64,000 nt of DNA from Siminovitchia thermophila (lineage in GTDB: Bacteria > Bacillota > Bacilli > Bacillales > Bacillaceae_C). The stretch spans positions 62,001 through 126,000 of the forward strand of contig NZ_JAFBFH010000006.1 in the NCBI RefSeq assembly GCF_016909185.1, written 5' to 3'. Under the pieces are notes generated by a model. It made no database searches. It saw only the letters and a list, made by a program, of their open reading frames with translations, and was not told the origin of the DNA. A program made the position numbers and the translations under genes. How positions within the stretch are numbered: the stretch's first letter is position 1; the number at the start of each line of letters is the position of its first letter. Below are positions 59,473-64,000 of this stretch, in pieces.

Positions 59473-61077
59473 TTAAGTGTCGCTAAAGACGATTTCTCCT
59501 TCAACAATTGTTTGAGTTACTTTCATGTCTTTGAGTGATTCCGGATCCGTTTTAAATGGGTCTTGGTTCAATACGATGAAATCCGCATATTTTCCAATGG
59601 AAAGTGAACCGATTATGTTTTCATCAAAGCCTGAAAAGGCGGCGTCAATGGTGTAAGCTTTTATCGCGTCTTCCACTGAAATGGCTTCTGCTGTTCCAAG
59701 TTGTTGACCGCCAATCGTCTTGCGGACGACGGCAGAATAGACGCCAAGCAGCGGATTGCCGTCACATACCGGTAAATCTGAATTTCCCGGGGACATAATT
59801 CCATATTTCTTAAAGGAAGCATGCGGAAATACTTTTTCTGCCCGCTGCTTTCCAAGGTTTGCCAAATAGCTGTCTCCAATCGAGTATATAAATCCAATGG
59901 AAGAAGCGGCAATGATTCCATATTGCGCTATTTGCTTTAAATGTTCTTCTGTCGGTAAGGTACAATGCTCGATTCTGTTGCGCATTCTCTTGTTTTCTTC
60001 GGGGGTGGCCGCATTTGAAATAGCCTTCAGAGCCATTTCGATTGCCCGCTCACCAATCCCATGGATGGATACACGCAAATTGTTTTTAATAGATTGGGAT
60101 ACGAGCTTGTTTAAATGGTCTTGCTGCATGTATAGAATGCCGTTGTTATTGTCATCATTCTCATAAGGCCTGTTCAATGCTGCTGTTTTGCCGCCGACAC
60201 TTCCATCGAGCATGTACTTTAAGCCTTGAATATTCAGGCGGTCATTTCCTAAATGGCTTTCAATTCCAAGTTTCAGAGCCTCATCTTGGACACCGGTCCA
60301 GCCCATTAAATCAATTGCCCAGAGCCAAAGGCGGGCTTTCAAACGGAAACTTTCTTCTTTTTGAAGCTGTTGGTACACGATCATGTCGTTTTTAGTGACG
60401 GCCATTTCATGCACAGTCGTAATTCCCCACTGGAAAAATTGTTTCTGTGCCTGCATCATCGCGTCTTTTAATTGTTCAATAGAAAATAGAGGGACAGAAA
60501 ACTCGTGCATGGCGTTTTCTTGTATGAGACCGCTTGGTTTGCCGGTTTTAGGATCAATATGGAAATGACCTCCTTCAGGATCTTTAGGAAGATCAGGCAG
60601 GCCGCTCGCCTTAAAAGCCAATCTATTGGCCACAGCATTATGTGAACAAGTCCTTTTTAGGAATACGGGATGATCTGGCGCGGCTTCACTTAGCTCGTCC
60701 ATTGTAGGAAAGCGTTTTTCCTTTATTTTGCTGTCGTCCCATCCCGTCCCAAGGATCCATTCTCCTTTTGGCGTTACTTTTGCTTTTTCCCTTACTGCAT
60801 GAAGAATGCTTTCAATGTCGGGTGTTACTTCTGCTCTCAAGTCAAGTTGCAGCAATTTTGCCGCGTACTGTAACGGATGTGCATGACTTTCGATAAATCC
60901 TGGTAAGACCGTTTTTCCATTTACATTTACTAGTTTTGTGGAAGGACCTTTCATCTGGTTTGTATTCTCGTCAAAAGCAATCATTTTTCCGTTCTTGACT
61001 GCCACTTTAGTTGCGTTAGGGCGGACTTCATCCATCGTGTAAATGTTGGCGTTATAAAAGATTACATCTGCGAACAT
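59473..61077 (-). CDS. Amidohydrolase family protein (YtcJ-like), second copy
   Basis: 534 aa. HxH occurs in LPGFIESHAHPLQYA near residue 64. VSIHGIGERAIEMAL and RNRIEHCTLPTEEHL carry later metal residues, and PGNSDLPVCDGNPLLG the catalytic Asp region. The layout is the same as in the paralogue at 55302, but the sequences are well diverged. It lies 31 bp after the carbamoyl hydrolase stop and 29 bp before the symporter start: a single operon. The substrate is unknown. Confidence 0.92.
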   Translation of the reverse strand: MFADVIFYNANIYTMDEVRPNATKVAVKNGKMIAFDENTNQMKGPSTKLVNVNGKTVLPGFIESHAHPLQYAAKLLQLDLRAEVTPDIESILHAVREKAKVTPKGEWILGTGWDDSKIKEKRFPTMDELSEAAPDHPVFLKRTCSHNAVANRLAFKASGLPDLPKDPEGGHFHIDPKTGKPSGLIQENAMHEFSVPLFSIEQLKDAMMQAQKQFFQWGITTVHEMAVTKNDMIVYQQLQKEESFRLKARLWLWAIDLMGWTGVQDEALKLGIESHLGNDRLNIQGLKYMLDGSVGGKTAALNRPYENDDNNNGILYMQQDHLNKLVSQSIKNNLRVSIHGIGERAIEMALKAISNAATPEENKRMRNRIEHCTLPTEEHLKQIAQYGIIAASSIGFIYSIGDSYLANLGKQRAEKVFPHASFKKYGIMSPGNSDLPVCDGNPLLGVYSAVVRKTIGGQQLGTAEAISVEDAIKAYTIDAAFSGFDENIIGSLSIGKYADFIVLNQDPFKTDPESLKDMKVTQTIVEGEIVFSDT

Positions 61078-61108
61078 TTCATATACCTCCTCTTGATGTG
61101 GCGCTTTC

Positions 61109-62365
61109 TTACAGGAAGGAAGCGTTAGTATGATGATTTGCCAACTGATAGACTGTCTTCAAAAGCAAGTTGGCACCTTTTTCAATCTCTTGCGGCGTGG
61201 TAAACTCTTCTTGGCAGTGGCTTTTTCCATCAGCACTTGGAACAAATATCATGGCTGTCGGGGTTATTCGATTCATATATTTTGCGTCATGCCCGGCTCC
61301 GCTGATCATTTTCTGGTTGCTATAACCAAGCTTGTCGGCATTTTCGGCAATGATGTTAATCAAACTTTCGGAAAAGCGGGTCGCGGAACTTTCCCAAATT
61401 TTATCGATTTGAACTGAAACTTTTTCAGCGGCAGCACAAACGCTGATTTTTTCTATTAATAATTGGGTCAATTGTTCTTTGATGGTGTCATGCGAATGGC
61501 GGATATCGACAGAGAAAGTGACCTCCCCGGGCACACAATTGATCGAGTTTGGCTTAATAGAAAGCCTGCCTACTGTAGCCGTAGCTTCATGATGAAAGTT
61601 TACGGCTGTTTGTTTAATCATTTGTATCATCTTGGAAGCCGCGTACAGGGCATCCTTCCGCATGTTCATCGGCGTTGGTCCTGCGTGATCGGATTGCCCG
61701 GTGATTTTCACTTCCAGCCAATTCATTCCTTGAATGCCGGTCACGATGCCGATATCCACATTTTTATGTTCCAATACGGGACCTTGCTCAATATGGAGCT
61801 CCAAATAGCAATAAGCGTTTTGAATGCGGTTTCTTTTTGAACCGTGATAGCCGATCCGTTTTAATTCATCTAAAAAGGTTTTCCCTTCCCGGTCTGTACG
61901 AGAGTAAACAAATTGGTGATCGAAATGTCCCGATAGTCCACCGGCACCTAAAATTGGCGGTTCAAATCTGGCTCCCTCTTCATTTGTAAAATTGATGAGT
62001 TCAATCGGTCTGTCTGTTTGTATACCGCTTTCATTCAATACGGTTAAAACTTCCAGTCCAGCTAGCACACCGAGTATTCCGTCGTATCTTCCGCCTTCGG
62101 GCTGTGTATCAAGATGGGAACCAATCAACACCGGAGCGGCATTGGGATTTTTTCCTTCCCTCCTGCCATAAATATTGCCAAAATCATCGACACGAACTTC
62201 CAAATCAATGTTCTTCAACCAGCGTATATATAAATCCCGCATGTTCTTATCCTCATTCGTCAGCGCGAGCCGGCGTATTCCCCCGCAGGGGAGTTTGCCG
62301 ATATCGGCACTTTTGTCAATTGTTCTCATGAGGCGGTCCATATGAATCTGTAAATCTCGTTTCAT
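61109..62365 (-). CDS. M20-family N-carbamoyl-L-amino-acid hydrolase / allantoate amidohydrolase
   Basis: 418 aa metal-dependent amidase of the HyuC/AllC group. The metal site is visible as GSHLDTQPEGGRYDG (His and Asp), NFTNEEGARF (Glu-Glu) and LHIEQGPVLE (His), and a late His is in SGAGHDAKYM. It removes the carbamoyl group of ureido compounds, releasing ammonia. The start at 62365 is the ATG following AAGGAGG, at an 11 nt spacing. It is the first gene of the operon under the sigma-54 promoter at 62443-62459. Hydantoin, pyrimidine or allantoin breakdown are the usual contexts, but no hydantoinase-type partner other than the YtcJ proteins is visible. Confidence 0.92.
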   Translation of the reverse strand: MKRDLQIHMDRLMRTIDKSADIGKLPCGGIRRLALTNEDKNMRDLYIRWLKNIDLEVRVDDFGNIYGRREGKNPNAAPVLIGSHLDTQPEGGRYDGILGVLAGLEVLTVLNESGIQTDRPIELINFTNEEGARFEPPILGAGGLSGHFDHQFVYSRTDREGKTFLDELKRIGYHGSKRNRIQNAYCYLELHIEQGPVLEHKNVDIGIVTGIQGMNWLEVKITGQSDHAGPTPMNMRKDALYAASKMIQMIKQTAVNFHHEATATVGRLSIKPNSINCVPGEVTFSVDIRHSHDTIKEQLTQLLIEKISVCAAAEKVSVQIDKIWESSATRFSESLINIIAENADKLGYSNQKMISGAGHDAKYMNRITPTAMIFVPSADGKSHCQEEFTTPQEIEKGANLLLKTVYQLANHHTNASFL

Positions 62366-62442
62366 GACTTCGCCAACCTCCTTATCACCTTTATATTTTA
62401 TGAAATACTGTTTCATTGGCACGTTCTATGGGTTTTACTAAG

Positions 62443-62459
62443 AGCAATAATTGTGCCAA
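62443..62459 (-). promoter_or_regulatory. Sigma-54 promoter of the carbamoyl hydrolase operon
   Basis: The minus strand reads TTGGCACAATTATTGCT: TGGCACA-N4-TTGCT with perfect spacing. It lies 78 bp upstream of the start codon and faces away from the divergent sigma-54 activator gene. Confidence 0.88.
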
Positions 62460-62538
62460 GATTTTTTGGTTATGGGAGCAAAAACGCCCCCGTTTTGACA
62501 GATTACGATGATTGCGTTTACAATTGTTGTTCAAAAGC

Positions 62539-62576
62539 GACTCAAGAAATACAGATTTGAGTCGATATTGACTCAA
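62539..62576. promoter_or_regulatory. Upstream activator sites (three half-sites)
   Basis: GACTCAA (62539-62545), TTGAGTC (62557-62563) and GACTCAA (62570-62576) form two overlapping inverted repeats. They lie 80-117 bp behind the -24 element, the usual place for enhancer-binding protein sites. Confidence 0.6.
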
Positions 62577-62677
62577 CTATTTCTTAAAAAACAACGGTAA
62601 ATTTCTCTTTTGAATCGTTTTCAAATCAAAATGGGCTGTTATTTTTACTCTAATGACAGATGGAGAGGGTGAATGGA

Positions 62678-64000
62678 TTGAATAAAGTGCAAGAGCTTTT
62701 GAAACATCCATATTTCACAAAAATTCTGAATGCATTCTCTGACGGAGTTTTGATTTCTGATGGAGAAGGTCAGGTATTATGGCTGAATACAGCGTGTGCA
62801 AATTTCTCAAACAAACCGAAGTCGTTTTTTATCGGGAAAAGTGTTTACTTACTGGAAGAACTAGGTATATTTAAGCCATCAGTCACAAAAATGGTTATTG
62901 AAAAGCAAGCATTAGTAAGCACGGTACAAACATCTGAGGGCAAAGACCTCAGATTCATTGTCACCGGGTATCCCATTACAGATGAAGACGGAAAAATAGA
63001 TTGTATCATCGCTCAGACGAAGGACATTACGGAAATTGTCCATACTACTAACGAACTGGAAGAAACACAGGCATTGTTAAAAAGGTACAGCCAGGAAATT
63101 GCGAAAATACATTACGAGAAAAACTTAGCGGGTTCGCATTTTTTTATTAGTCACAGTCCGATTTATCAAGCTATGTTGAATACGGTTGACAAAATTGCCC
63201 CCACAGATTCGACGGTTCTGCTGAGTGGCGAAACAGGTGTTGGAAAAAATGTAATTGCCAGGCGAATTCATGAATTAAGTGAACGGGAAAGCGAACCGTT
63301 TATTGAAATAAATTGCGGGGCGATACCGGAATCTCTAATAGAGTCAGAGTTGTTTGGCTATGCGAAGGGGGCTTTTACCGGAGCGAATAAAGGGGGAAAA
63401 GCAGGCCTGATCAAGCTGGCTGATAAAGGAACGCTGTTTTTTGATGAAATTGGCGAACTTCCCATCCACCTTCAAGCAAAGCTTTTGCAATTTTTGCAAG
63501 AGAAGAAATTTCTTCCGGTAGGCGCCACAGCATATCATTCCGCAAATGTAAGAATTATTGCTGCCACCAATCTTGAATTAGTGGAAGAAGTAAAGAAAGG
63601 CAACTTTCGTTCAGATTTGTTTTACAGGTTGAATGTTTTACCAATACGTGTGCCTTCACTTCGGGAGAGGGAGGAGGATATTGCGGGGTTATTGCAATTT
63701 CATCTGGATAAGTACAATAAAAAGCATAAGCGGTCATACCGGCTGACTTCCGAGGCAGTTGCGAACTTACAAACATACGAATGGCCGGGGAATATTCGTG
63801 AATTGGAAAATTTAATGGAACGCCTGGTCATTATCAGTTCGGGCGACTACATTCAATTGGAAGATTTACCGCTCCATATGAAAAAGGAGGAAGAACCTTC
63901 TTTCCATCTCGCCCATTATGGGGAAGGGGATTCGTTGACAGATATACTGGAATCAGTGGAAAAAGATATCATCGGCAAGGCTTATGCAAAATTTAAAACG
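62678..64000 (+). CDS. Sigma-54-dependent activator with PAS sensor (3' end outside window)
   Basis: At least 441 aa, open to the right edge. The start is TTG at 62678 after GGAGAGGGTGA; an ATG five bases earlier runs into a stop. An N-terminal PAS-like domain (residues about 15-130: ILNAFSDGVLISDGEGQVLW) is followed by a short helical linker. The AAA+ domain has Walker A GETGVGKN, the sigma-54 contact loop GAFTGA and Walker B GTLFFDEIGEL. The Fis-type DNA-binding end is cut off. It diverges from the carbamoyl hydrolase operon, whose sigma-54 promoter and dyad sites lie between them, so it is the likely activator, responding to a small molecule through PAS. Confidence 0.95.
   Translation, partial: MNKVQELLKHPYFTKILNAFSDGVLISDGEGQVLWLNTACANFSNKPKSFFIGKSVYLLEELGIFKPSVTKMVIEKQALVSTVQTSEGKDLRFIVTGYPITDEDGKIDCIIAQTKDITEIVHTTNELEETQALLKRYSQEIAKIHYEKNLAGSHFFISHSPIYQAMLNTVDKIAPTDSTVLLSGETGVGKNVIARRIHELSERESEPFIEINCGAIPESLIESELFGYAKGAFTGANKGGKAGLIKLADKGTLFFDEIGELPIHLQAKLLQFLQEKKFLPVGATAYHSANVRIIAATNLELVEEVKKGNFRSDLFYRLNVLPIRVPSLREREEDIAGLLQFHLDKYNKKHKRSYRLTSEAVANLQTYEWPGNIRELENLMERLVIISSGDYIQLEDLPLHMKKEEEPSFHLAHYGEGDSLTDILESVEKDIIGKAYAKFKT

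Overview
The window looks like the chromosome of a low-to-moderate G+C Gram-positive bacterium of the family Bacillaceae. The evidence is strong AAGGAGG-type ribosome binding sites, TTGACA/TATAAT-like promoters, CcpA cre boxes of Bacillus type, lipoprotein signal peptides, and degenerate tandem arrays and MITE-like repeats of a Bacillus style. The genus cannot be read from the sequence. No rRNA, tRNA, CRISPR array, phage or intact insertion sequence was seen. This is an accessory catabolic region: nearly every gene is a transporter, a catabolic enzyme or a local regulator.

Layout. (1) 1-8645: the end of a sigma-54 activator, a sigma-54 promoter, and a TAXI-type TRAP system (binding lipoprotein, DUF1850 protein, fused permease). 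A repeat-rich 1.5 kb gap follows, then a second TAXI system whose binding protein is circularly permuted. (2) 8955-13834, leftward: a GntP-type permease and a HisD-family dehydrogenase under paired LacI-type operators, the LacI regulator, and an RraA/HMG-aldolase-like protein. (3) 14724-23962: a LysR regulator divergent from a ThDP-dependent enzyme and an aldehyde dehydrogenase, a decayed lactate/malate dehydrogenase, a DctPQM TRAP transporter and a ketopantoate-reductase-like protein. (4) 24096-28328: a thioesterase, a flavin monooxygenase with a small unknown partner, and a PaaK-like CoA ligase.

(5) 29322-39840: an aromatic block. An IclR regulator diverges from a gentisate ring-cleavage operon (fumarylacetoacetase-family hydrolase, DinB-fold protein, gentisate 1,2-dioxygenase). 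Next come a second DctPQM transporter, a 3-hydroxybenzoate 6-hydroxylase-like monooxygenase and two overlapping IclR regulators. A coherent route is aromatic acid uptake, 3-hydroxybenzoate to gentisate, maleylpyruvate, fumarylpyruvate, then fumarate and pyruvate, with the DinB protein the best candidate isomerase. (6) 41589-52000: a PucR-type regulator followed by hydroxyacyl-CoA dehydrogenase, enoyl-CoA hydratase, acyl-CoA dehydrogenase, thiolase, acyl-CoA ligase and an aromatic-acid MFS transporter. This looks like side-chain beta-oxidation of an aryl- or alkyl-carboxylate.

(7) 52298-64000: a nitrogen-compound block read leftward. It holds a class III aminotransferase, an APC permease, two YtcJ-type amidohydrolases, a sodium:solute symporter and an N-carbamoyl-amino-acid/allantoate hydrolase. 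Two good sigma-54 promoters serve it, and a divergent PAS-AAA sigma-54 activator runs off the right edge.

The most unusual items are the circularly permuted TAXI binding protein (5422-6432), the DinB-fold candidate isomerase in the gentisate operon, a repeat family whose hairpin stems differ in sequence but stay paired, and a DUF1850 gene that seems to start at a non-AUG codon.
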